This document shows, piece after piece, positions 48,601-61,168 of a stretch of DNA of 64,000 nucleotides. The stretch is from Carallia brachiata (Eukaryota; Streptophyta; Magnoliopsida; Malpighiales; Rhizophoraceae), in contig JADCRB010000157.1 of the NCBI GenBank assembly GCA_021464245.1, positions 785,963 to 849,962 of the forward strand. Reading direction: 5' to 3'. The translations under genes were made by a program, and so were the position numbers. Position 1 is the stretch's first letter. Every line of letters starts with the position of its first letter. The notes under the pieces were generated by a model, which had not been told where the DNA came from, made no database searches, and saw only the letters and a list, made by a program, of their open reading frames with translations.

Positions 48601-49488
48601 TATAAAAGATATACTTAAAGAACAAGTCAAAAAAAAGGAAACTAAATCATGCAATTAAATAATTATCGAAAGTCACTTTTTCTACAAATATCCTTTGAAA
48701 ATGCTTGAGGCCAAGCTTTCTAAAATGTCTCCTCAAAATGTTGACAATCCCTCTAGTCCTTGAACCCTTAGATTATTCATTCTACTTCTGGACTTCCCAC
48801 GCCCCAACCCTCATTGGATTTATAGTAACAGAAACAAACATTTTTTGTCGAGTGAGAATAAAATGTCAGTTAATGGAATCATTTCGAAATACTTTTTTCC
48901 AGGATGCCTCAATATTCTTGCACATATACGGCAAGAAGATATTGATTATTTTCTAAAGGGAGCAATTACTTGGACAGAGAGCAGTAGGAGATTGAATTAA
49001 ATGTTGTGCATATCATTTATAAATCTATCATACATTAAATTTAATAGCTTTGCACGACATAAGTCATGGAGAAAAAAAATAATGAAAAAACTTATAAAAC
49101 TTAGAACTGAGGTTGATGTGCAACAAACTTATGAACGATGTGTACAACATTTATCTCGATTTTTGACTCAGTTGACCTCACTCAGTCCAGCAACCTTTTC
49201 CATTTTTGAAAATGTAAGAGCAAATTAATTAATTATGTCATACAGATTAAGGTTTGTACTGATTCTACTATTCCAAAATGACTCAGAGAAATCAACTGTT
49301 ATTTATGTATTACAGGGCAAAAGAGGGCAGGAGGGAGAGCAACAAAGGCCATATGTTACAATGGGAGGTATGTTACAATGGGAGGTAGTTTTCATGTCAG
49401 CCCTCTTTCTATGAAACTTGAAGACTTTCTACAACATGGGCATTGCATAGAAGTGACCATGATGAGCACTACTTATCATCAGCAAAAT

Positions 49489-51560
49489 TCAAAAAATATA
49501 TTGCAAAACATCATCCTCGAAGTCAACAGTTCCAACCATGTCACCCATGTCCAAACTATGCGTACTAGCGGTGCACGAGGAGTTCACCCCAGAAATCACG
49601 TCCGCACGATCAAAAGCAGAAAAATGATCAGGCGACAGGAGATAATTAGACGATGATGATTGGTTGTTGTGGATCGTCAGATCATCAAGACTTGTTGGCA
49701 CTGGCTTGCCTTCCTGGTCGTGTTCCTGTTTGATTGATGGGAAAGGAGTGATCAGAAAGGGACCATTTTGTTTGTCCGCGAAATTGTTGTTCCTGAAGCT
49801 TAGAAAAATTGAGGAGTCGGAATCAGTTGAATCCGCGATAATTTGAGAACCCTTTAGCAAATTGCTGTCGCATGTATGACGACCATAGTAAATTGTTCGG
49901 TACATAGGTGCTTCATCTTCAATCATCTGGACTTGCTTTGTTGCTTGGCACCCCTGATCGTACTTGTGGGTGCACCTAAAGTAACTCCTGAATTGAATAA
50001 ACATAACACTTGTTGAGTCAATTAATTGTCATGACATCATTCAATGAATAAAGTTTTTTGACATGGTGAGAAGGGCAAAAGTTGGGGGGCAGCAATATAA
50101 AATGTTTCAAATTGTGAAATGTGTACCGAATTCAGAAAGAAAAGAAACAAATAGATAAACCGATAATACTATTTAGATGTATCACATGCCAAAGCCCGAA
50201 TATCTATCATATACATAGGGGAGGCAATTGATGTTAAAGATTAATTGAAAGTGGTAGTACCTTGGAAATTTGGCATTGAGGATAACCTTCTGTCCGTATT
50301 TTCTCCATGCATGGCCGTCTTCCACTGGCGTGGGGCTGTCCTTTGTCCACGATTCGGAAGTCTTCCTGCAAGCAGTAAAAGCCATAAATTACAGCTATTG
50401 TGAGAATCACAGAGAACTCCAACATATGAGAGTAAATACGAATTAGAGCCAGGGACCAAATTGTCCACTGAAATTTTGATATCTCCCTGCTTTTGTTTTC
50501 CCATCGGCTATTCGACGAATAAATGATAAAAGGCAAAAATCTCGAAATTACCAAACTGACCTTAACCTTAGATGTTAATTACCAAAAATAAAATGATGAT
50601 AGATAGGGATGACAACAGGGTGGAGTGAGACCGGAAGCAGGAACGACTATCTCGATCCCTGTCCTCAATTCTCACCCTCATCTTCGTTCCTATTGGAGAT
50701 TGGTTTTAAGATTGATCCCTGTTATCGAGGATCAGAGATCTCTATTCTATCGTATCCCTAATTTTTTATTAAAAAATAAATTAAATAAATAATACATAAT
50801 AAGAATGATTCTAATCATCCCTCCAAAAAATGTTATATAATTATTATATAAAAAAATAAAATAGTAAACTACCGCTTGGAGTAAAAAAAAAAAAAAAATA
50901 AATAAATAATAATCATTAGAAAAAGAATTGTCTAAATTATTCATCTAAAAATTTTATATAATTATTATATAAAAATAAAATAATAAATTTTCAATCCTAG
51001 TGGAGTTGGGGCAGATCAGGGCAGAGATGTTAAATACCATCATTATTTCCGTCCCCACATCAAAAATTTAGTAAACAGGATGGAGATCCCCAATTCCCAA
51101 TCAACATGTGTTGACCACAACTCCATCAGGACGGGATCCGGCGAGACCTGCGGGCAGGTCCCATTGCCATCTCTAAATTGACAGATGAATAAATAAATTA
51201 AATAAAAAAAAATTACCTTCGTTTGTAACATCCTCGGCGATGCTTGAGTAATGTCGAACACTTGCTACTCTCGCCGGAATCCTCAGACTTCCGGCTGTCA
51301 CAGTACGGGGAGGCCACGCGAGGGGTGGGTGCCGGAAACTGGGATACCTCATCGCACTCAACCTTGTTAAGTATAGAAAGAGTCTTTGACAACGAGTTCA
51401 AAATTTTGGCCACAAGATCCTTGGCCTCCTCCTCCTCCTCCTCCTCCCGGGATTTAAGGATAACACTTCTAAGTTGTGTCGCATGTTCACGGCCCCTGAG
51501 GAGCTCGTCGACCAACCTTTTCCGACCAGACGGGTTTCCCGGCCAATTAGAAGTCTCCAT
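49489..51560 (-). CDS. Group III WRKY transcription factor (WRKY54/70-like)
   Basis: Binds W-boxes (TTGAC). WRKY54/70 relatives act in the salicylate/jasmonate balance, senescence and immunity. Exons 51560-51217, 50365-50261 and 49987-49489 give 315 aa. The N-terminal half has a leucine-rich region ([34 protein letters not shown]), a Glu7 run encoded by a GAG repeat and a basic RRGCYKRR end. The WRKY domain follows with WRKYGQK at 135-141 and a C-X7-C-X23-H-X-C finger (C155, C163, H187, C189), which defines group III. The intron inside the domain falls at the conserved PR position. The C-terminus is acidic and Ser-rich, a likely activation region. The frame is intact. Four TGACG motifs lie 325-371 bases upstream of the ATG. 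Confidence 0.95.
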
Positions 51561-51884
51561 TTCTGATTAATGGCTGGGTGATTCAGTTTGGGACCAAAGC
51601 ATGTGATAAGAAATGGGTTTCCTTTTTAATTATGCAAGAAGATATAAAGAGACGGCATTTATGTATGTGTTATATTAAATTATTAACTATTAGAGATTAT
51701 TACAGCGCACATTCGGGGAAAGTCACATGTAACTTGCTAAGAAGGTTCGTAAACTGTGGGGTCACCATATCAATCCCACGCGCAATTAAGGACACGCGCC
51801 CCAACCTCGATGGACCATCGCGTGATGTACCCGGGCTGCTGGGGCGTGATGCAGTGGCGCGTTGTTGCTGATATTTTTGCTGGA

Positions 51885-51931
51885 TGACGGACATGGTTGA
51901 CGTTATAATTCTACGTCACGGGGTTTCGTCA
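51885..51931. promoter_or_regulatory. Cluster of four TGACG (as-1/W-box-like) motifs upstream of the WRKY gene
   Basis: TGACG occurs at 51885-51889 and 51898-51902 (plus), and as CGTCA at 51914-51918 and 51927-51931. The second is TTGACG, which also contains the W-box core. TGA factors bind TGACG and WRKYs bind TTGAC, so the cluster fits salicylate control and WRKY auto-regulation. Function is inferred. Confidence 0.5.
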
Positions 51932-53588
51932 TACCTTTGAGCCACGTGCATCGAGGATAAAATTTCTGCAAAGTGGGCTGCTTGTTTCAACAATTGCTCA
52001 AAATTTCAAACTGCCGAGTGCCGACGGACTAAAGTGTAGTGTAGGACAATATTGAATAGCTTAGTCATATTTTATAATTCAGATTATGAAACAAGATTAA
52101 TATATCTTACAATATGTTATACTATACTACATACTAAATATACTCATGCTCCAAGGGAGCAGAGTTATGGGTAGTTTCAGTAAGGAAGAAGACAACAAGT
52201 GGGACTATTAATTGTTGTAATCTAGTGGTTAAGAGGAGATTGTATGTTCTAAAACCAAAAGCTTCATGTTCGAGTTTCCATCAAAAATTATATGGTAGTG
52301 TTAAATTTATGTTCATATAATTTGTTCCTCTAATAAGTACAATACCCCCATGATGAGATTGTGAATAGTATTCTAATTTTCTTCTTTTTATTTACCAAAA
52401 AAAATTGAAGAAGACAACCAGTGGGCGGTTAATTAAGCTAAATTTCCAAGTCCTCTGGATTTTGATTTTTCAACACTTGTTTTGATATGCATTATAAATT
52501 CCCTAGTTGGATAAGCATATGTAGACTTTTTATGGATTAAATTTATTTAAGTTATATCATTGATACTGAAGTTCTTCAGAACAAAAAATTTAGAGTTGGA
52601 GTTTTAGTCCAAACTAATTAAAAAAAAAAAAAGAACAATATTTAGTCAAATTAAGAACCGTGTTTGCTACATTTTAAACGGCATCACCACTCAAAACGAT
52701 CTAGATAGCGGAAGAATTAGAGAATCTAAGGGGCAAATTGTCTTTTGAGGGGGCGGCGGGAGGGGGAAAGAGACAGTTGTGCCTCAGGGGCTTGAAAGAG
52801 GCCCAGCCTTGCCCGCTGTCGGTTAAGAAGACAATTCTTAATCAAAAGGAGAAAAAGGCTACAATGATATAGGACGAAGGGCCTTGGTAAAAATCCTGTT
52901 TTGATTCTTTCATTAGTTAAAAGTTAAAACTGTAACAAAATAAAAAATCAAACCTGATCTTTACACCAAACTGTTATATACCTAAATCCTCAATTTCTTT
53001 CTTTCTTTGTATTATCTCCAGGGCCATTTACTTATCTCCAAATTCCAACCAGCCCCTAATTTTTGCCTCCGCTGATGCTAACCCCAGCGTTTTAAGCCGA
53101 GAAGCCCAACTACAAACCCATCAGGCAGCATTCCCACCCCATTTTCAGCATTTGTTCTTCCACCCGATGGCACAAACTTAATTCCGCATGCACCTACCAA
53201 TCATTCTTTGCAAAACCCGTTTCCCTCTTCCCTGTTTTTAATCACTTTATGTGGTACATTGCTCTCGTGTCGTCACAAAATCAGCTTGTATGTATCATCT
53301 GAGAGGACATGAGGATGGAAGCCTGTTAAGAAGGTACCAAAAACAGTACTCTTTTGGTCCAAATAGGACATGGAGAAAAAACATTGATGCCTTTCTCCTT
53401 GTGGGTTGAACAGCTAATCTCGAAGTACAAAATCTGACGGGATGCAACATTGGTTAAGATCATATAAAAAGAAAGCAAAAATGAACTTACTTTTCAACTT
53501 AATGGCCGCATGCTGCAGGAGAGCCATTTGATGTATAATGAGGGAAGCCATGTCTTAAGTGTAATCATCTACAGGGGTAATGCACAAG
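51932..53588. other. Intergenic region with one SINE; ALA1 3' flank at its right end
   Basis: Distal WRKY promoter, then a SINE (52204-52406), then AT-rich DNA. About 53000-53588 should include the 3' UTR of the ALA1-like gene. No additional gene was recognised. Confidence 0.45.
52185..52425 (+). mobile_element. tRNA-derived SINE with 19-bp target-site duplication
   Basis: The body (52204-52406, about 203 bp) has a box A-like taatctagtggttaaga and a box B-like tgttcgagtttcc about 50 bases later, and ends in a T/A-rich tail with an A run. Copies of gaagaagacaacnagtggg (n = a, then c) flank it at 52185-52203 and 52407-52425. This is the best-bounded transposable element in the window. Confidence 0.8.
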
Positions 53589-56500
53589 TCAACTAGCACC
53601 TCCGTTGGGTGTTGACCCCAAATAATCAGGTCCTCTTTTCAGTATCTCGGCTTCTCTGGCTATCTGGATGTCTGAAGGCCGAAAAGTTTGATATACAATT
53701 TTAAAAAGAAAGCGAGGGAGCAATGCAACAACTATTATAAGTACAATGGTGAGCCAATAGGTAGGTGACTTTGCCTGATGGTAGATTGTCCTGCAGAAGG
53801 TACACAACATCTTAGCTTGATTATATAAGGCAACAAAAATCAAAACAGTCCCCCAGGAATTGATAATAACTAACCCGTAATTTGGGAAGACAGGTATAGA
53901 ATCCAACACCACCATACAAGCATAAGTAATGATGACTGATCCCCAAACAGCAACATGAGTGATGTATACCCAGCGCTGGATGTCCATTGCCAAGTGAACA
54001 TTAACGAGGATAACAACTGCAATCGTCCACAAGCTGCCCATGCTCCATATATCAATGGTGCTCTCCCGATAAACTAACACAGGTATCACAAAAAGACCAA
54101 TACTCTGCCATAATGTATCAGTCATTGTGATCCAGAAGAGCTGCATATTGTAAGCCTCCTGTCTATGCCCCGCACCATAAAGTTTGGGGTACTTTAGTAG
54201 TGTACGGTGGCTTAAATCCTTGTCCAGGATGCCAACAACTATGGTGGGAACAGAAGTATAAATGACAGAATAAAAAACACTACTCCAGTCCGTCAATGCA
54301 GAAGTTGTTGAAAAAGCAGTGCACATTATATACCTAAAGATACACAAGAAAAGCACAGGATTAAGCATGAACTTACAGCATTTTACTGCAAATAATTTGA
54401 ATATTACCACCATCTCTCTCTCTCTCTCTCTCTTATTTTTTTAATGAAGGATAGAGGTGTGAAACGAAACAAAAATATAAACAACACCAATCAATTCCAA
54501 TGAAAATCCATGCTTTATCCTACAGAACCCAAAATATTTGCAGGGGTAACAATGTGAAGATTATTTGATGCATCTCACACACTAGCCAAAAAAAAAACAC
54601 TATTGGATATCAAGAATATAAGGGCGAGGGACCTGGACGTACCAGAATAGCATCAATACAAAGACGGCATTCCGGTAGAAGTTGTACAGAACCAAATAGC
54701 CAACACGTTGGTAATTCCAGTGTCCATGGACCAACAACAGTCTTTTCAGAAACCGAAACTGACCCATAGCAAAATCTGATGCCATGACTGCTTGACGTCC
54801 TTCTTGACCACATATTCCAACACCAACATCCGCCATTTGAATCATGGAAACATCATTAGCACCTACACATATGTCAACAGTCGATAAAAAATACCAGCTA
54901 TTTTAGGGACCAAGACAGTACAATTTTAGCAGACCAAATGACAACCCCTTCCCCAACAGGAGGGAAGGGGGAGAGAGAGGATCAACTCACCATCACCTAT
55001 GGCTAGTGTCATATCATCAGTGTTGCTCTTAATTAGATCCACAATTCCTGCCTTCTGCAATGGTGCAACACGACAGCACAGCACAACCCTACATGAAGTT
55101 GCCAGATCAAAAAGCTGCAGAGAGATAAAAAAAAATTACTGAGCGTCCATTCAAGAATGACGAAACATTTTCACAGATTTATAGATAAAATTTTCAATCC
55201 AATAAGTTATGTGCACAGTTGATGATATTCTCAAGTCAATCTCATAAGTCTCCAGCCAAAATAAAATTGCAATACATATCTTGCAGAAAAAAGATTTGCA
55301 CCTGTGACTCCAGTTCTTTCTCCAAAATGTACACCAAACTGTTCCCATCAATTATAAGTGCAAGCGGCACTTTCATTATTGCATCTTTCTTCCCCTCAGA
55401 CATCTCAAAATGATCAATCTCAGTACTCTTACTGTGTTTAACATTGTTGCTTCTTTTGTTAAATGACTGTATACCATATCTAGCCTTAACATCAGCCAAG
55501 AGTTTTCGGCATTCATTCTCTGACGTGCCATTTATAATAATTTGCTCCATATCCGGTGTCAAGAGTTTGCAAGAGAGGCCAATTGAAATTGCTGTCTCTT
55601 GCTTATCTCCAGTCAGAACCCAGACCTTGATCCCTGCCTGCCGGAGGGACTCAATGGCTTCTGGAACACCATCTTGTAGCCTGTCTTCAATTCCAGTTGC
55701 TCCAAGTAAGTTCAAGTCACATTCAATAAGAGCTGCTGTTTGACGCAATTTTGCAGCCCTGTCGGACAAAGAAGTACTTGCATCATCAAACCTGCGTTGC
55801 CACAGCTCAAGTTCTTCCTCTGTAAGATCTCTTGCAGCAATCACGAGTGTACGTAAACCTTGCAATGAATATTCAGTCAAATGATCCTGCGTTGCATGCC
55901 TCACATGATCCCTGCTATCATCCTTCGCTAAAATGCTTAACATGGATGTATCAGCACCTTTCACCAGCACCTTTACAGCATTATTAGGAAATCTGATCAC
56001 AACAGACATTCTTTTCCGCACACTATCAAATTCGTGCATGCCCAATACATCGAACCTAAATTACACCCGGAAGATACTGTTACAATTTGCTTTGTTGCCA
56101 AAAAAAAAAAAATCAAAAGTGCAATCAGCAATTATTAAAGACTTGAGGAAATTTTTACCTTAATTTCTTGCCATCAACATCAATTACTATGTGCCCAGAT
56201 GTACGTTCAAAGAGAGTATAACCATATGCAGAAGCTGCAGCAACTAATGCTTGCTCATCAGGAGATTCACCCTGATAATCAATGGTTTCTACATTCTCAT
56301 AAGAATTACCCTCTGTGGAACTAGATTTATTTTGGGAACGAATTGGAATCACAGTATTACATGCAGCCAGTGCAAGGAAAAACTCATGAGCAGCAATCCG
56401 CTGTTCTCCAGCTAAGTCTTTGTGCAACAATTGCAAAAGTTCAGAATCAACAGCAATCGTAGATTTGAGTATCCATGCCCTACGTGCAGCTCCAGCTGTA

Positions 56501-59045
56501 CACAAACAAGTAAAATAAAAAAATAAACATGATGAAGGCATAAATGCCTTACAAAGCAGGAATCTACTAGGCTCACTCAGCAACCATATATAGCAGAATT
56601 TTTTTAAAAGAAATCCTCAATAAAAAAGATAAGTGCCAAATAGAAAACAGATAGATTTGGATGGAGTAACAGTCCAAATGGTAATCAAGATAACCAAAAC
56701 AAAAAAGAAAAAAGAAAAAGAATTCCAAAGAATTCACTTCAATATTAATTACAAAAATTACTGGCATAAACAATGATGGTAGCTTCTGTTATTGACAATA
56801 AACGTACAAATGCAAATATTGCTTAGTTTTATAGAAGAAATTCATGAAAAAGATCAAATGCACATGCAAGACATAAAAGAAATTCAACATCACATATGAC
56901 CACAGTAGCATTAGACCCATTTGATAAGGTAAAGCAGAAGCTCCATTGTTTGCTACAACATGGAATACCAGTTGAAAGCCCGGTGACAAACAAGGAGTGG
57001 CACAGCGCTTAACAACAACCTAATCCAGCGAATTCATTGCCCACTTGCCACAAGATCAAAATTTAGGTTGGTAAGAGTTTCAACTCAATGAACAATTGCA
57101 TTTGCTTAAATAGGCAAGAGCACAACAAAAGTATTCCATGGCTATATAGAATAGGAATAAGTCTCACCATGAAGTGAAGATGATAAAGAAAGGATCAAAA
57201 TCAACTATTTGTTTAGTACCTGAAACATTATCTTCCTGCAATTGATCAACTTTAAGCAAGGATCCTCCATAATTCTTCCCATAAACACTTGCTTTCCGGA
57301 ATTCCATTTTGTTCTCTGTCAGTGTCCCCGTTTTATCAGAGAAAACATAGCGTATCTGACCCAAGTCCTCATTTATATTCAGAGATCTGCACTGAAATCT
57401 GGAACCAGAGCTACTGTCAAACATATGCCTGTCTCCAATCATGAAGTAAGACTGTCCCAAACGTACGAGTTCCATCGAAATATAAAGCGATATGGGGATC
57501 ATTATCTGGAAGACTATAATAGAACTTAAAAAGGAGAAAAAGATCTCCATGGGGATCCCATAAAACTTGTATCTTTTCCCATTATCCTTTCCTTTATTGA
57601 AGTATCTCTTCCTATAATAAGGTAAGGTATCAAGCTGATTCTCATAATGTACTAGCCATAGGCCTGTCCCAAGCGCCACAACCAGACACAAGATGAAAAG
57701 AAAGATGGATAACCAGAGTGTCTCTCGGTTCATGTAATTTTCTAGTTTGCTTCTCTTGGAAGGTGATGCTGCACTATTCAGCATTGCCTTTGTTTCCTGT
57801 CCAGCATACACAACAACACCAATTATCCAATCTGTGTTCTTCAGCTGGCAACCACGCAAAACAATATTTGATTGGCTGAGGGAAAACCTATATCCATTGA
57901 ACTCCATATTGGCGTGAACTCATAGATATTTCTATTGGGTTGTTCACATCTGATAAGCCCTGATATTGCGCAACCTTCAGACACTGCTAAAGATGTTTCC
58001 TGTCTAGCATACCTTGTCTTCAAGTTAGACTCACCATCCAAATTCATTGTCTGAATGTAAGCCACCCCACTAGGATCACTGGTCCCTAATAAGACCATGT
58101 CACAAGGAATCGTTTCATCAGCATGAATCTTCACAACTTCACCAGCTTGTATCTTTTTGCATTTTTTGAAATGGAATTCACCTGATTGCAGAACTAGAGC
58201 CTCTCTGTTGTTCTCATTGCGGTCAGATCTGTGCCTTCGCCAATCCTCATAGCCATCTTTGATGGCTGTGACACAAAGCACAAACAGGAGAGGAAAAAGA
58301 GAAACAGTTCTACCAAACACTGCCAGAGGAGGAAGCTGATTGAGTGCAGCAATAGCCAAGAAATACAAGTAAGCAACCCGATGGAACTGAATAAAAAGAT
58401 TCTTAGGCAAGAAGGTAATCAAGGTATACTTGCTGGTTCGGATCTCATTCCCTGTGAACTCGTACTTCTCATTGGTTCTCCTCGGATCATTTATATAGAT
58501 GAACCTGGCATCCTCTTCACACAATGCATTATCATCAAACTGCAACTTTTGTGGCGGCTCCTCCTCTGAGACTTGCTCAACTTATCACGAACAGAAGCAG
58601 CCCTAGACCCCAACTTCGTCTGAAGCGAAGATGAGTCTCCAGAAATTTCAAAGGTAGAGGAAGTCATGTTATTATTGCTGCTATGCGGCAGTTCCATTGT
58701 ACCCCACGATACCAGGCGTGTGCTCTCCCGCGTGGGGCATTCCAATGAAACCTGCTTGAGGAAGCAAGAGTCAACAGAATGGAATTTCCTTGTTGTTGCA
58801 ACAGAACTAAAACTTTCTCCGAGCGGATTCTGACTACGAAAGCTGTTGCATCCGACAGATAGAGCTTCGTCCGACTTCTCCAACTAATCTACGCTGAATG
58901 TTTTACTTTGGATGTCGCTGAAAGTAGAAGAGTTGAATGAATCATTGAGGCACAGACAGCTCAAGGAGCCAAATCTGCGAGAGTGATGAGGGGGAGATGA
59001 CACAGAAGGATCTGACGAGGACAGCAACGGCTGCCCAGAAATCAT
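53589..59045 (-). pseudogene. ALA1: ALA1-like P4-ATPase (phospholipid flippase) gene with a stop codon and frame breaks
   Basis: P4-ATPases flip phospholipids to the cytosolic leaflet at the plasma membrane or endomembranes, usually with an ALIS partner. Exons are 59045-57220, 56495-56159, 56055-55302, 55114-54991, 54862 to about 54639, 54333-53875 and 53790-53589. The N-terminus starts MISGQPLLSSSDPS. Visible motifs are TMNLDGESNLKTRYARQET, DKTGTLTEN (57311-57341, phosphorylation site), VKGADTS, GDGANDVSM across exons 4/5, and ten-helix hydrophobic segments. Breaks are an in-frame TAG at 58884-58886, one base apparently missing at 58543-58547, one at 57911-57914, and a phase mismatch across the 54639/54333 intron. 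Exon 1 fits its next phase only after two bases are added. Everything between the breaks is highly conserved, so this is either a young pseudogene or a functional gene with sequence errors plus a stop allele. Confidence 0.85.
54411..54433. repeat. (CT)n microsatellite in an ALA1 intron
   Basis: About 23 bases of ctctct repeats lie in the intron before exon 54333-53875. Confidence 0.9.
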
Positions 59046-60176
59046 ACATAATGCTCCAAAAATCTGTTATTTCCAACCGCCATTTCACTAGACTTCTCGG
59101 CCTACAGAAAATATCCTCCACATCCCATCTGAGAGAAAAATAAAACAAATTTGAGCTTCACTTGTCAGCAATGGAAAAAACCATAAGGTTAAACATAAAC
59201 CAATAACCAATGCTCCTTTTCCAATCTTAACGAATCAACAATGTAGAAAGTTCACCTCTTTTTTTTTTCTTAAAAAAAAAGTGGGTCATTTTCTTTCTTC
59301 TTCTTTTTTTTTTTATTTTTTTTCTTTTGGGGTTCTTTGGGGGGCTCAGGATTTCTCACCTGGAAATTGCAATGCAGGCCTGAAACAGCCCAAACTTTCT
59401 GATCAGTGGATGCCGGAGGGCTTCAAGGCCAGACAAAGATGAAATCTCTGAAACTACGCTGCAGTTGCACGCAGATAAGGACGAAAAATAAGTCTTTTAA
59501 CTACAGAGACCCATATAAAACGAGAAATTCAGAAACATAAAAAATAATAATAATAAAAAAAGAGACTCTAAAACATCGATTCAATGCAATTCAATTAGAT
59601 CTTGACAAATCCCTAGTCCATCCAGACGATAACAAAATCTTCTTAGCGGATAAGACAAGACCCAAAAAAAAACAAAAAACCCACTACAGCAAAAATTCAA
59701 ACTTGTATAATCAGAAAAATTTAAATAACCCTAATAATCCTCCCTCCATTAAAATAAAATAAAAATAAAGAATTAAAGGAGCTCAGTTCGGTTGTTGAGC
59801 GCAGAAATAGAGAGCGAGATTTTTTGGGTTGTAATAAATGGAGGAAAAGAGAAACGTACCAGAGAGAAAGGCTGCAGCGGAAACAGAGAGAGGCTTTTAT
59901 CGTCTCGGGAAGAGGGAAACGTAAAGCTCTGAGAGACGTGAGATCATAACACTGAAAACGATATCATGGCGAAATGGCAGACTCAAACAGTGGCCTCTTC
60001 TGGGCCTCCCCTGGCAGATCGGATCGGATCCGGATCTCACCTCTCCCTTCTCTTTTACCAACCAAAACGCTAAAAATTAAAGTTAAAATTCAATGGCGTT
60101 TTTGGGCGGTTCTTGGCAATGTGCAGAAATCTTATAGGGCAAAATTAAATTATTTTAATTAATTAAAGAATATAAG

Positions 60177-60250
60177 AAGGAGGAGGAGGAGGAAAAAAAA
60201 AACAGAAGTGGGAGAGGAGGAGGAGGCGGAGGAGGAGGAGGGCGGAGGAG
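60177..60250. repeat. GGA/GAG-rich low-complexity tract
   Basis: Imperfect gga and gag triplets run for about 75 bases, interrupted by an A9 stretch. Lies beyond the likely ALA1 transcription start. Confidence 0.9.
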
Positions 60251-61168
60251 GGCGCGCAAGGGAGGCGAGAAAATCGCTGGCGAAGACACGGATAGACGAC
60301 CGGCTCACCACAATTCTTGGATTTGCCTTTTTCCAGCCTGATCATAAATTAAAATTTCTAACCCCTCTTACTGACAAAAAATCGTATCGTACTTGTACAC
60401 ATTTTTTTTTTTAATTTGGGCTATTGCAAAATGAAAAAGCCGAGCTTATTATGAAATGATATTTAACCGTTTTACTATATTCAGTCGGTTATAATTATTT
60501 TATGATTTAACGGTGACGTGTTGAATATATCAATTTATAAGTTTTGAGTTTAAGTGTGGTTAAAAAGTTTAATGAGATTAAACTTATATTTACTATCTTG
60601 ATATCAATTATCGTAACTAATAAAAGATTGAGCATATTAAAATGAGGTATAATATTCCCTACTAAAAATTTTAAGGCAACATTTCACTATCTCCTTTTAT
60701 CTAAATAAATAAATTATAGAGGTATCACTAAATTACTCCTATAATTATACCAAACGAAAACAAGTATACTTTTAATTCCGACGTTATTTAGTTAATAATA
60801 ATTAATAAGTGAACATTTTATTTATATTTTAAGTATTATTATTGTTGTTGTTGGGATTGTCACTCGGCCACCAAGTGCCGCTTGCTCACTCTCTTTCTCT
60901 CTGACTTTATTTATCCTTTGCATTGTCGTTGCCATTCCTTCGCTATAAAAGAAGCAATTTTTTTGTTTTTTGTTTTTTTTTTTGAGAAGAAGGACAAGAA
61001 TAGTTATTTTCTTTGTTTTGGTGGGGGTGGCACAAGGCAAGCGTGGCAGTGCTGACAAGGCCCAGCATTTTAACGTTCTGAAGAGAGCATTCTTGTGCAT
61101 CATAAACATCCTCGCCAATTGGATCGTCCTTTATGATAGTTTAATTAATTAATTACTTAATTAATTAA

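Larger units (their letters stand above)
39285..49488. other. Ten-kilobase gene-free, repeat-rich intergenic region
   Basis: AT-rich DNA with LINE remnants (40550-40926, 44135-44262), a 69-bp tandem repeat (42114-42282), a TIR-bounded element (42933-43977), a hairpin (44257-44320), an AT-rich element (44776-45500), a solo MITE arm (45590-45685) and long G runs (about 46001, 46987, 48051). Small open frames at 47348-47929 and 48705-49228 have no domain signature. The last ~300 bases are the WRKY 3' flank. Confidence 0.55.

Noticed and set aside
47348..49228. Cluster of short plus-strand open frames
   Set aside because: AT-rich composition, no motifs and no consistent splice joins; chance frames.
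51244..51570. 108-aa plus-strand frame with a Ser run
   Set aside because: Antisense of WRKY exon 1; the Ser run mirrors the Glu-coding GAG repeat.
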